Shown here: positions 17,388-24,888 of the stretch, piece by piece
Layout: every line of letters starts with the position of its first letter
How positions within the stretch are numbered: the stretch's first letter is position 1
Source: Nannocystis exedens
GTDB lineage: Bacteria; Myxococcota_A; Polyangia; Nannocystales; Nannocystaceae
NCBI RefSeq assembly: GCF_002343915.1
Contig: NZ_NETK01000001.1
Span: forward strand, 9,882,001-9,946,000
Length of the DNA: 64,000 nt
Direction: 5' to 3'
Translations under genes and position numbers: made by a program
Notes under the pieces: generated by a model
What the model was told of the DNA's origin: nothing
The model's input: only the letters and a program-made list of their open reading frames with translations
Database searches by the model: none

Positions 17388-19199
17388 TCACCGGGTGAGT
17401 AGATCGTCGAGGGCCAGCATCCACTCGCCGGCGGGCGTCACCACCCACGCGCCCGCGGTCAGCCGCGCGCGCACGGCCGCCGCGGCCTCGACCGGCAGGC
17501 CGTCGACGATCGCCATCGGGGCGAGCCGATCGAACGGGACGTCGTCGGCCAGGCGACGACATCCCTCCGGCCACGCGGCCAGGGCGACCCGTCGACCTTG
17601 CCGGTCGAGGACCGGCTGCAGCCCCGGCACGTCGGCCGCGAGCAGCGCGTCGAGGGCGGTGTCGTCCCAGCCGGGCGCCGCCTCGACGACGACGCCGTGG
17701 CCGGACAGGCCGAAATCATCGGACATGACCCCAGGTTCCTGTCCCGAAGGCTCTGTGCTCATGGACAGGTCCCGAAGGTCAGCCACCCGCCGGCGCATGC
17801 GCGCGAGCAGGGCGGTCGCGTCGGGCCGGCGCGCAGGATCGGGGTCGAGCGCGTCCTCGACCGCGGCGCGGGCCTCGGGCGCGGCCCCGCCGAGGCTGCC
17901 GGCGACGAGGGCGACCAGCAGCGCGGCGACGCCGTAGATGTCGCTGGCAGCCGTGGGTGCCCCGCCGGCGCGGACCTCGGGGGCGGTGATCGTCAAGAGC
18001 TCCTCGAGCGCGCCGGTGCGGGTGGCGATGAGCCCGGCGATCGCGTCGGCCCCGAACGGGCCGAGCAGCGGGCGCCCGGCGGCGTCGCACACCAGTTGGG
18101 CCGGCAGCAGCGAGCCGTGGACCAGCCCGCGCGCGTGGGCGGCGGCGAGGCCCTCGAGCAGGAAGGCGACCAGGGCGCGGGCCCGCGGCAGCGGCATGCC
18201 CGGCGGACGGATCAGCGCCCGCAAATTGTTGCCGGCCTCGTGGGGCAGGATCAGGATGCCGGCGCGGGCGTCGAACTGGACGATGCCGCGGATCGCCGGG
18301 TGCTCGAGCGCGGCGGCGGCGAGGGCCCGGCGCTGGAACGCCTCGAGCGCGTCCTGGACCGCGGGGTCGCCGGCGCCGCCCTCCTGCAGCTCGGCGAGGA
18401 GGAGGTGGATCTCGACCTCGGCGAGGGTGACGCGGTCGATGCCCTCGTAGGCCGCGCCCGAGAAGCTGGCCGGGAGCGGGGCGCGGACGAGGAAGCGCGC
18501 CGGCACCGGGGGCCCCTCGGGGGCCTCGCCGCGGCCCTGGAGGACGATCTGGGCCGCGAGGTCGTGGCCGAGGGCCCCGAGTCCGCGGGCGAGCAGGCGG
18601 CTCAGCGCGGCCCGGTCGGCTCCGCCGGCGCGGATGGCCGCCTGGGCCCGCCGCACCGCGGCCTCGGCGTCGCCGAGCTCCCACGACAGCTCGGCGGCGA
18701 GCTGCAAGGTCGGGCCGTGGCGCTCGGGCAGCGGCTCGAGCAGCGCCAGGGCCTCGCGCACGCGCTCGGCCTCGGCCAGCACGCGCGCGGCCCCGAGGCG
18801 GTCGCCGGCGCGGACGAGGGCGCGGGCGCGGGCCTCGGGGTCGTGATCGCCGAGGGCGAAGATCCGGGCGGCGTCGGCGTGACGACCCTTGCGCTGCAGC
18901 AGCGCGGCGGCCTGCTGGCGGGTGTCGGCGTCGGCGGCGGTGAACACGGCGATGATGCGGTCGAGGACGTCGGGCCGGCCGAGCTCGATCGCGGCCCGCA
19001 GGGCGTCGAGCGGGCGGCCGGCGCGGGCGTAGTGCTCGCAGGCGCCGGCGAAGTCCCAGATCTGCTCGAGCACCCAGCCGGCCGCGGCGTGCCGGCCCGA
19101 CAGCGCGAGCGCGTGGGCGAGGGCCTCGTGCCGCCCCTGGGCGAGCATGCGCCGCTCGTCGTCGGTCAGCGGCTCGGGCGGGGCCGGGGCGGCCGCCAC
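17388..19199 (-). CDS. TPR-repeat pseudokinase
   Basis: A 603-residue protein. Residues 1-220 are Ala/Leu/Arg-rich helical repeats of TPR type (for example AAGWVLEQIWDFAGACEHYARAG). Residues 235-470 have the outline of a Ser/Thr kinase, but its chemistry is lost: the HRD motif is LVHGSLLPAQL (H361, G362, S363), the DFG motif is LGPFGAD (379-385), and only the APE (406-408) and SDIYG motifs remain. It is therefore probably a binding or scaffold protein, not an enzyme. The C-terminal 130 residues are a separate unknown domain. Start is GTG at 19199, one base past the lipase stop, so translation is likely coupled. Two dispersed elements (17738-17782) lie in the linker after the pseudokinase part. 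Confidence 0.75.
   Translation of the reverse strand: MAAAPAPPEPLTDDERRMLAQGRHEALAHALALSGRHAAAGWVLEQIWDFAGACEHYARAGRPLDALRAAIELGRPDVLDRIIAVFTAADADTRQQAAALLQRKGRHADAARIFALGDHDPEARARALVRAGDRLGAARVLAEAERVREALALLEPLPERHGPTLQLAAELSWELGDAEAAVRRAQAAIRAGGADRAALSRLLARGLGALGHDLAAQIVLQGRGEAPEGPPVPARFLVRAPLPASFSGAAYEGIDRVTLAEVEIHLLLAELQEGGAGDPAVQDALEAFQRRALAAAALEHPAIRGIVQFDARAGILILPHEAGNNLRALIRPPGMPLPRARALVAFLLEGLAAAHARGLVHGSLLPAQLVCDAAGRPLLGPFGADAIAGLIATRTGALEELLTITAPEVRAGGAPTAASDIYGVAALLVALVAGSLGGAAPEARAAVEDALDPDPARRPDATALLARMRRRVADLRDLSMSTEPSGQEPGVMSDDFGLSGHGVVVEAAPGWDDTALDALLAADVPGLQPVLDRQGRRVALAAWPEGCRRLADDVPFDRLAPMAIVDGLPVEAAAAVRARLTAGAWVVTPAGEWMLALDDLLTR
17738..17782. repeat. Two dispersed hairpin elements in tandem inside a coding sequence
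   Basis: CCTGTCC-CGAA-GGCTCTG followed by GGACAGGTCCCGAAGGTCAG. Both fall in the linker of the pseudokinase gene and encode a Ser/Pro/Gly/Glu-rich stretch. Confidence 0.5.
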
Positions 19200-19200
19200 C

Positions 19201-20649
19201 TCAGTGCTCCTCCGCGAACAGGTCGCGCGCGAGCTCGCGGTAGAACTCGAGGTGGTCGAACTTGAGGTCGGTGACGCCGAGGATCTGCCCGACCTCGTCG
19301 ATGTGGTCGGCGATCATCTCGCCGCGGTAGTCGCCCCACTTGGCGCTCTCGACGGTGACGAGGCCGTCGTTGTCGCCGCGCGCGACCTGCAGCACGGCGT
19401 AGCCGAGGCCGATCAGCGGGTCGACCAGGTCCTGACAGTCGTTGCCGGGGATCAAGAAGCTCGCGGCGTCGCAGGTGCGGCCGGTGTAGCTGATGTACTG
19501 GACGCGTGGGTCGTCGGGGTTCGCGGGGTTGAACTCGTCCTGCATGTAGTGCTCGCTGAGCGAGTAGAACGAGGCCTCGGCGTCGGACTTCTGCTGGGCC
19601 GAGACGGCGCCGACGAAGTTGAGGAGGAAGCCGAGCGCGGCCTCGACCGAGCCGGGCGCGAGGCCGAGGGCGAGGTCGGTGATGTACGTGCCGCGGTGCG
19701 GGCTGGCGATCGTCACGACCACCGAGACGCGGTCGCCGTAGCCGTGGCTGGCGACCACCGCCCGCGAATCGATGCCGCCCTGGCTGTGGCCGAGGAGGTC
19801 GAGCTTGCGCGCGCGCTGGGCCACCAGGAACTCGTCGAGCTGCTCGGCGAGCTGGCCGGAGCGCACGGTGGTGCTGTTGTACGGGTCGAGGACGGCGACC
19901 TCGACCGGGTAGCCGAGCGACTCGAGCTCGGCGGTGACGCCGTAGAAGTAGGTGAGGGGGCCGATCGCCTCGAAGCCGGTCCAGCCGTGGACGAGCACGA
20001 TCGGGAAGCGGGTGGTCTCGCGCTCGCAGCCGATCGAGCACACGAACTCGAGGTTGTAGTCGGCCGCGGCGTCGGGGCTGTCCGATCGGACATGGACCGC
20101 GAACTCGCCCGAGCGCGGGACGGCGAAGATCGCCTCGGCCGGGGCCTCGCCGCTGACCAGCGGGGGCGCCAGCGCGGCCTGCCACACCAGCGCGGTCGGC
20201 TCGTCCGGGTAGGCGACGGTGGCCCGCAGCGGGCCGGAGCCGTCGGTGCGGGTGAGGCGGATCTGCCACGAGCTCTCGTCGGGGAAGGCGACGTACCAGC
20301 GGTGCTCGCTGCAGGCCGGCAAGGTCTCGCCCTTCACGTCCTCGCCGACGCCGAGGTAGTCGCGCTCGACGAGCGCGAGTTGATTCGGGTCGCAGGCCGG
20401 CTCGCCGGTGCCGGTCCCGGTGGTCTCGCCGTGGCCTTGGGTGCCGCTGCCGGCGTCGTCGTCGTCCGGCGCGGTGGTGGTCGGTGGGGCCTCGGGCGGG
20501 TCGTCGCCGGTCGTGGTGAGGCCGGCGGCGGTGCCTGTCCCTTCGGTCATGCCGTCTCCGGCGCCGGGGCCCTGCGCGTCGCCGCAGGCGAGGGTCACGA
20601 GCGAGGCCGCGAGCGCGGCGGTGAGCGCGGGCGAGCGTGAGGCCGACAC
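19201..20649 (-). CDS. Lipoprotein lipase of the Pseudomonas lipase type
   Basis: A 482-residue exported lipase. A signal (SPALTAALAASLVTLAC) with lipobox cysteine is followed by a Thr/Gly/Glu/Asp-rich linker typical of this lineage. After an N-terminal beta domain (about 100-235) comes the lipase domain: the oxyanion motif IVLVHGWTGF, the nucleophile elbow LLGHSQGG, and Asp and His near the C-terminus (DNDGLVTVESAKWG and DHLEFYREL). GHSQGG with HGWTGF points to family I triacylglycerol lipases. The GTG at 20649 opens the signal peptide. It is followed without a gap by the pseudokinase gene, an unusual partner. Confidence 0.85.
   Translation of the reverse strand: MSASRSPALTAALAASLVTLACGDAQGPGAGDGMTEGTGTAAGLTTTGDDPPEAPPTTTAPDDDDAGSGTQGHGETTGTGTGEPACDPNQLALVERDYLGVGEDVKGETLPACSEHRWYVAFPDESSWQIRLTRTDGSGPLRATVAYPDEPTALVWQAALAPPLVSGEAPAEAIFAVPRSGEFAVHVRSDSPDAAADYNLEFVCSIGCERETTRFPIVLVHGWTGFEAIGPLTYFYGVTAELESLGYPVEVAVLDPYNSTTVRSGQLAEQLDEFLVAQRARKLDLLGHSQGGIDSRAVVASHGYGDRVSVVVTIASPHRGTYITDLALGLAPGSVEAALGFLLNFVGAVSAQQKSDAEASFYSLSEHYMQDEFNPANPDDPRVQYISYTGRTCDAASFLIPGNDCQDLVDPLIGLGYAVLQVARGDNDGLVTVESAKWGDYRGEMIADHIDEVGQILGVTDLKFDHLEFYRELARDLFAEEH
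20079..20092. repeat. Dispersed hairpin element, perfect 14-bp palindrome in a coding sequence
   Basis: TGTCCGATCGGACA, an exact match to TGTCC-N4-GGACA, inside the lipase gene. A further copy (CCTGTCC-CTTC-GGTCATG) is at 20534-20551 in the Thr-rich linker. Confidence 0.6.
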
Positions 20650-20788
20650 GCGTCGACTGTAGCAGCGAGGGCGCGCGCTCCGGGAGTGCCCGCGGCCGCA
20701 GTGTGCGCTGGCGCGTCCCGGGCGCCCGCCCTTGCGGGGGTTGCTGCGGGGCTTTGCCCGGCGCGGCGGCTGGGCTATAGCCGGGCCC

Positions 20789-21505
20789 ATGACCGCGACG
20801 AGCCGCTCCAAGCTGTTCTCCAGCGCCGCGGAGGCGCTGTTCGACGTGCGCGACGGGGCCCAGGTGGCCGTGGGGGGGTTCGGCCTGTGCGGCAACCCGG
20901 AAGCCTGCATCCAGGCGCTGGCGGCCTCGGGGGCGAAGGACCTCGTGATCGTGTCGAACAACTGCGGCAACCAGGGCCAGGGGTTGGCGGTGCTGCTGCA
21001 ACGACGGCGGGTGGCGCGGGTGATCTGCAGCTTCGTCGGCGGCAACCCGGATCTGGAGCAGCAGATGCTCGCCGGGCAGGTCCAGGTCGAGCTCAACCCG
21101 CAAGGCACCCTGGCCGAACGCCTGCGCGCCGGCGGGTCGGGCATCCCGGCGTTCTTCACGCCGACCGGGGCCGGCACCGTGGTGTCCGAGGGCAAGGAGG
21201 TCCGCGAGTTCGCGGGTCGCCCCTGCGTGCTCGAGACGGCGCTCCAGCCCGACTTCGCCATCGTCCGCGCGGCCGTCGGCGACCCGCTCGGCAACCTCCG
21301 CTTCTATCGCACGGCCCGCAACTTCAACCCCCTGGCGGCGATGGCCGCGCGCGTCACCGTCGCCGAGGTCGACCGCCTCGTCGACGTCGGCGAGCTCGAC
21401 CCGGACGATGTCCACCTGCCGGGAATCTTCGTTCAGCGGGTGATCCACGTGCCCGAGCACAAGAACGTGATCGAGTACCGCACGACCCGCCCGCGCGCCG
21501 GCTGA
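20789..21505 (+). CDS. 3-oxoacid CoA-transferase, subunit A
   Basis: A 238-residue alpha subunit of a class I CoA-transferase (succinyl-CoA:3-ketoacid type), which moves CoA between acids such as succinate and acetoacetate. VGGFGLCGNPEACI is the CoA-binding glycine loop, followed by LVIVSNNCGNQGQGL, GTLAERLRAGGSGIPAFFTPTGAGT and FAIVRAAVGDPLGNLRFYRTARNFNP, all family hallmarks. The catalytic Glu belongs to subunit B, which normally follows directly as the next gene; here the next gene is a DJ-1 homologue, so the partner must be elsewhere. Confidence 0.9.
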   Translation: MTATSRSKLFSSAAEALFDVRDGAQVAVGGFGLCGNPEACIQALAASGAKDLVIVSNNCGNQGQGLAVLLQRRRVARVICSFVGGNPDLEQQMLAGQVQVELNPQGTLAERLRAGGSGIPAFFTPTGAGTVVSEGKEVREFAGRPCVLETALQPDFAIVRAAVGDPLGNLRFYRTARNFNPLAAMAARVTVAEVDRLVDVGELDPDDVHLPGIFVQRVIHVPEHKNVIEYRTTRPRAG

Positions 21506-21649
21506 GCCGGCGGCCACGGCGCTGGCCCCAGGCCCGCAGCAGGCCCCGCAGGGCGGTCCGGCGGGGCGTCCGCGCGCCTTCGCCGGTTTTTGTCAATTCG
21601 GCGGGATCGCGGCTAGCCTCACCGGGCCGGAAGGATAGGCGAGGCTCAC

Positions 21650-22243
21650 ATGACGGAGGACATGATCGAAGACATCGAGGTCGAGTCGACCATCCCGCGC
21701 GCCCTGGTGATCCTGGCCGAAGGGGCAGAGGAGGCGGAGGCGGTGATCGTGGTCGACATCCTCCGCCGCGGCGGGATCGACGTGGTGTTCGCGGGGCTCA
21801 ACGGCGACGGCCCGGTCCTGTGCGGCCGGAAGATGAAGCTCCTGCCCGACATCGCGCTGTCGGCGGTGACCGGCCACTTCCAGGCGATCGTGCTGCCCGG
21901 CGGGGCCGAAGGCGCGCGCCGCCTCGCCAGCTCGGAGGCGGTCGGCGAGCGCCTCCGCCACGCGGTCACCGACGGCCTCGTCGTCGGGGCCATCTGCGCC
22001 GCCCCCCTGGCCCTGCAGGCCCACCACGTGTTCGCCGGCAAGTCGATGACCTGCCACCCCAGCGTGGCCTCGCGGATCGCGATGTACGGCAACCTGGTCC
22101 AAAAGCCAGTCGTCGAGGACGGCCAGCTCGTGACCAGCCAGGGCCTCGGCACGGCGTTCCTGTTCGGGCTCACGCTGGTCCGCAGGATCATGGGCGACGT
22201 CCGCGCGGCCGACGTCGAGCGCGGCCTCACGCTGCCCCGCTGA
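21650..22243 (+). CDS. DJ-1/PfpI family protein
   Basis: A 197-residue flavodoxin-like protein with AEGAEEAEAVIVVDILRRGGIDV (the DJ-1 N-terminal motif with its conserved Glu), LPGGAEGARRL, and VGAICAAPLAL with the nucleophile Cys in the elbow. DJ-1 homologues act as redox-responsive chaperones or glyoxalase-type enzymes; the Cys and Glu are both present. A 16-residue acidic extension precedes the domain. A hairpin element copy (21713-21728) covers the AEGAEE codons and another is at 22094-22109. Confidence 0.9.
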   Translation: MTEDMIEDIEVESTIPRALVILAEGAEEAEAVIVVDILRRGGIDVVFAGLNGDGPVLCGRKMKLLPDIALSAVTGHFQAIVLPGGAEGARRLASSEAVGERLRHAVTDGLVVGAICAAPLALQAHHVFAGKSMTCHPSVASRIAMYGNLVQKPVVEDGQLVTSQGLGTAFLFGLTLVRRIMGDVRAADVERGLTLPR

Positions 22244-22275
22244 GGCGGAGGCCGGGCGACGCTGCGAGCGTCACG

Positions 22276-22698
22276 ATGCGCACGAAGAGGCAGCGGCTCG
22301 CCGACTTCGCCGAGCGCGCACGGACGGACGAAGAAGTCTTCGCCCGCCCCGGGCTCGGCCGCTGCGTGACGGTCCATCCGATGGCCGACGAGGCGGCACT
22401 GCTCGCGCGGCTGGGGATCGAGCCCGCGGCGTGCGTCAAGGTAGACCTGTACTGGGAGCACGCGGGCGACGTCGCGTTCGTGCAGATCGAGACGATGCAG
22501 TGCTGCCCGCTCCGGCCGCCGGGGCTCTACGTCCGCCGGTCGGCGGCCGGTCACGTCAACCTGGTGGCGATCGTCCCCGACGACGTCGTGCGCTCGACGA
22601 CGGTCGAGCGCGTGCTGCGGCGGTTCGCTGCGGCGAAGATCGTTCGATCGCGCCTCGGCGACGCGCTGGTGCCGTTGCTGTCGCCGGCCGGCGAATGA
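22276..22698 (+). CDS. Hypothetical protein
   Basis: A 140-residue soluble protein with no recognised family. It has paired cysteines (MQCCPLRPPGLYVRR), a conserved-looking LYWEHAGDVAFVQIETMQCC segment and no signal or membrane helix. It follows the DJ-1-like gene by 32 bp in the same direction, so the two may be co-transcribed. Its codon positions have the high GC third-base pattern of neighbouring genes, which supports it being real, but function is unknown. Confidence 0.5.
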   Translation: MRTKRQRLADFAERARTDEEVFARPGLGRCVTVHPMADEAALLARLGIEPAACVKVDLYWEHAGDVAFVQIETMQCCPLRPPGLYVRRSAAGHVNLVAIVPDDVVRSTTVERVLRRFAAAKIVRSRLGDALVPLLSPAGE

Positions 22699-22701
22699 GG
22701 C

Positions 22702-23289
22702 TCACGCGGTCGCGCCGATCGTGCGGGCGAGCGCGGGCGACAGCGGGTAGGGCCGCTCGGGCGGCAGGAGGGCTTTGGCGCGCGCCTCCTGGCCGCTCTT
22801 GAGGTGGCCGTGGATCTTGCGCACCAGCGGGGTGAGGTCGGTGATGTCGACGATCCACTGGTCGACGAAGCGGTCGATGATGTGGCGCGAGAGGCCGACC
22901 TGGATGCTGCCCTGCTGCAGGTCCGCGCCGCGGAGCGAGCGCTCCGGGTCCCACTGGATGTGCACGGCGGCGGCGGCGAAGCGCTCGCGCCACTCGTCGG
23001 GGTCGCGGATGCTCCGCGGAACGTGGCTGGTGAGCACGCCGGCGGCGAGCGCCTCCTCCCAGCCGGCGCGGGAGATCCGTACGGCCAGGACGTGCTCCTG
23101 GCCGGACTTCTGGGCCCAGTTGCTGCGCGCCATCAGCCACAGGAACGAGGGCTTGATCCACGTCATCCGCGTCCGCGAAAACGGCGGCACGAACCGCCCG
23201 GCGGCGATCGCCGGCTTTGCGATCGCCGGCGCGTAGGCCTGGTAGACGACGATCGTGCGGGCGTCGAAGTCGGCGCGGATCTGATTCAT
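22702..23289 (-). CDS. DUF4291 family protein
   Basis: A 195-residue protein matching DUF4291: it begins MNQIRADFDARTIVVYQAY and contains FVPPFSRTRMTWIKPSFLWLMARSNWA and VHIQWDPERSLRG, the family's characteristic blocks, and ends with a helical region around GLSRHIIDRFVDQWI. No activity is established for the family. It is the last gene of a minus-strand operon after the ArsR-type regulator and the SRPBCC protein (56 bp from the latter). Confidence 0.9.
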   Translation of the reverse strand: MNQIRADFDARTIVVYQAYAPAIAKPAIAAGRFVPPFSRTRMTWIKPSFLWLMARSNWAQKSGQEHVLAVRISRAGWEEALAAGVLTSHVPRSIRDPDEWRERFAAAAVHIQWDPERSLRGADLQQGSIQVGLSRHIIDRFVDQWIVDITDLTPLVRKIHGHLKSGQEARAKALLPPERPYPLSPALARTIGATA

Positions 23290-23345
23290 GACGGCCGGCG
23301 AGGGTCGCACGCCGGGCCCGCCGCTTCCACCGCGGGCGCCGCGAC

Positions 23346-23984
23346 TCAGGAGGCCGGCGGGCCCTGGACGTCGGGGGCGAAGTGGGCGAGCGAGGCCTGC
23401 AGCGCGCCGGCGATCTCGTCGGCGGTGGCGGTGCCCGAGGCGGCCACGGCGGCGGCCCAGGCGTGCGCGGACTGGCGCGAGAACTCCTGGACCTCCGGCG
23501 AATTGGCGGCGGCGGCCGGATCCTCGGCGACGTGGCCGCGGAGGTACCGATCGAGGCCGAGCAGGCCGCCGTCCCAGCCGGGGCCGACGAACAGCGAGCC
23601 GGCGCCGCTGCCCGCCAGCTCGATCGGGACGTTGTGCTCGATCTCGAGGTCGGTCGTGTCGCCCTCGCCCGCGGACAGCCGGATCTCGACGATGCTGGTC
23701 TCGCCGCCGTAGGTCAGCTTCAACAGGCGCGGCGGGTCGCAGCGGAGGATGTCGCCGCTGGCGTTGCCCTTGAGCTGGAACTTGCCGCCCTCGCGCAGGT
23801 CGCCGCCGAGCTGCGTGAACCACCGCTTGACCCGCTCGGGGTTGGTGATGGCGTCCCACACGTCGGCCGGGGTGCTGTCGTAGGTGCGGCGCAGCAGGAC
23901 CGAGATGCCCTGTCCGCCGGCGGCGGTGGGGCGGCGGGCGACGTCGCGGTGGATGGCCTGGATCTGTCGGACGATGTCGATCAT
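23346..23984 (-). CDS. SRPBCC (AHSA1-type) protein
   Basis: A 212-residue START/Bet v1-like protein of the AHSA1 group: ISVLLRRTYDSTPADVWDAITNPERVKRWFTQLGGDLREGGKFQL is the classic N-terminal block, and the C-terminal half carries a helical Ala-rich extension. These proteins bind hydrophobic ligands and are often paired with ArsR-type autorepressors, as here: the ArsR gene overlaps its start by 4 bp (ATGA). The ligand is unknown. Confidence 0.9.
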   Translation of the reverse strand: MIDIVRQIQAIHRDVARRPTAAGGQGISVLLRRTYDSTPADVWDAITNPERVKRWFTQLGGDLREGGKFQLKGNASGDILRCDPPRLLKLTYGGETSIVEIRLSAGEGDTTDLEIEHNVPIELAGSGAGSLFVGPGWDGGLLGLDRYLRGHVAEDPAAAANSPEVQEFSRQSAHAWAAAVAASGTATADEIAGALQASLAHFAPDVQGPPAS

Positions 23985-24340
23985 TTGTCTTCGTTCTCCG
24001 TGGCTTTTGCCTGCAGTCGTCGTTCACGTTTGCCGCGCGCGATCTCGGTGGCCAGCGCGTCCAGGCGCTGCTCCCAGTAGCGACGGAACCGCTCGAGCCA
24101 CTCGTCGACCTCCTGCAGCCGATCGGGGGTGACTGCATAGAGGCGACGGGTGCCCTCGGGCCGCACCGTGGCGAATCCGTGGTCCCGCAGGACCCGCAAC
24201 TGCTGTGACACCGCCGGCTGGGAGATCCCGAATTCGTCCTGGATCACCCGGGTGATGGCGCCCGAGGTTTGCTCGCCGTCGGCCAGCAACTCGAGGATCC
24301 GGCGCCGCACCGGGTCGCCCAGGATGTCGAACGCATGCAC
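23981..24340 (-). CDS. ArsR/SmtB-family transcriptional regulator
   Basis: A 119-residue winged-helix repressor: FDILGDPVRRRILELLADGEQTSGAITRVIQDEFGISQPAVSQQLRVLRDHGFATVRPEGTRRLYAV. No metal-binding cysteine box (ELCVCDL) is present, so it is not a metal sensor; it fits the SdpR-like autorepressors that travel with SRPBCC proteins. It is the first gene of the ArsR-SRPBCC-DUF4291 operon. Start is GTG; the promoter lies so close (24349-24376) that the mRNA should be leaderless. A 10-bp palindrome inside that promoter is the likely operator. Confidence 0.92.
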   Translation of the reverse strand: MHAFDILGDPVRRRILELLADGEQTSGAITRVIQDEFGISQPAVSQQLRVLRDHGFATVRPEGTRRLYAVTPDRLQEVDEWLERFRRYWEQRLDALATEIARGKRERRLQAKATENEDK

Positions 24341-24348
24341 TCCGGGTG

Positions 24349-24376
24349 AGTATCAGAGATGGCTTATATAAGTCAA
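24349..24376 (-). promoter_or_regulatory. Promoter and operator of the arsR operon
   Basis: On the minus strand, TTGACT (24371-24376), a 16-bp spacer and GATACT (24349-24354) form a sigma-70-type promoter whose start point would be within about two bases of the GTG at 24340. The perfect palindrome CTTATATAAG (24363-24372) overlaps the -35 box and spacer. It stands out in this GC-rich DNA and is the expected type of site for ArsR-family autorepression. Confidence 0.6.
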
Positions 24377-24888
24377 TGCTGAAGTTTATTCGGGGTTCTG
24401 GCGGCGAATTGGCGGCTGGAATGGCGATGCGCGAAAACGAGCCGGTGCGAGATCGCCCGCCCGAGGGCGGTCGCGAGGGGTCGGTGCGGCAGCCCTGGGC
24501 CGAGGGGCGGGAGATGGGGCCGGCGTCGACCGTGATGGACGTGCATCGGGCCGGCGAGCGGCGGACGAATCGTGGGTGCGGGCGAATCGAGAGCGGCGAG
24601 CGAGGCCCCGCATCGGAGACGCCGGCCAAAGCGGCGAATTGTTATAGGCGACAGTGGGGGCGAAGGTCGGCCCGAGCCCGGAGGATGAACGAACAATGGC
24701 GGCAGTTCGATTCACCGGGCGAATCGGCGGGCATGGTGCGGTCATCGCCGCATCACCGTGGCAGCTCGAACAATCATGGCAGTTGTTTCCCTGCCGTGAA
24801 TCGACGGGCGCTCGGGTCGAGGCGACCGGAGCGGGGACATCGATTCTGGCGAGGCGGGCCGCGCGGTCGGTCCGGCGAATGGCAGCAA
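24377..24888. other. Intergenic stretch without a recognisable gene
   Basis: About 510 bp between the arsR promoter and the end of the large lipoprotein gene. It is somewhat less GC-rich than the flanks. No open frame with recognisable content, tRNA or clear repeat was found. Confidence 0.4.
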
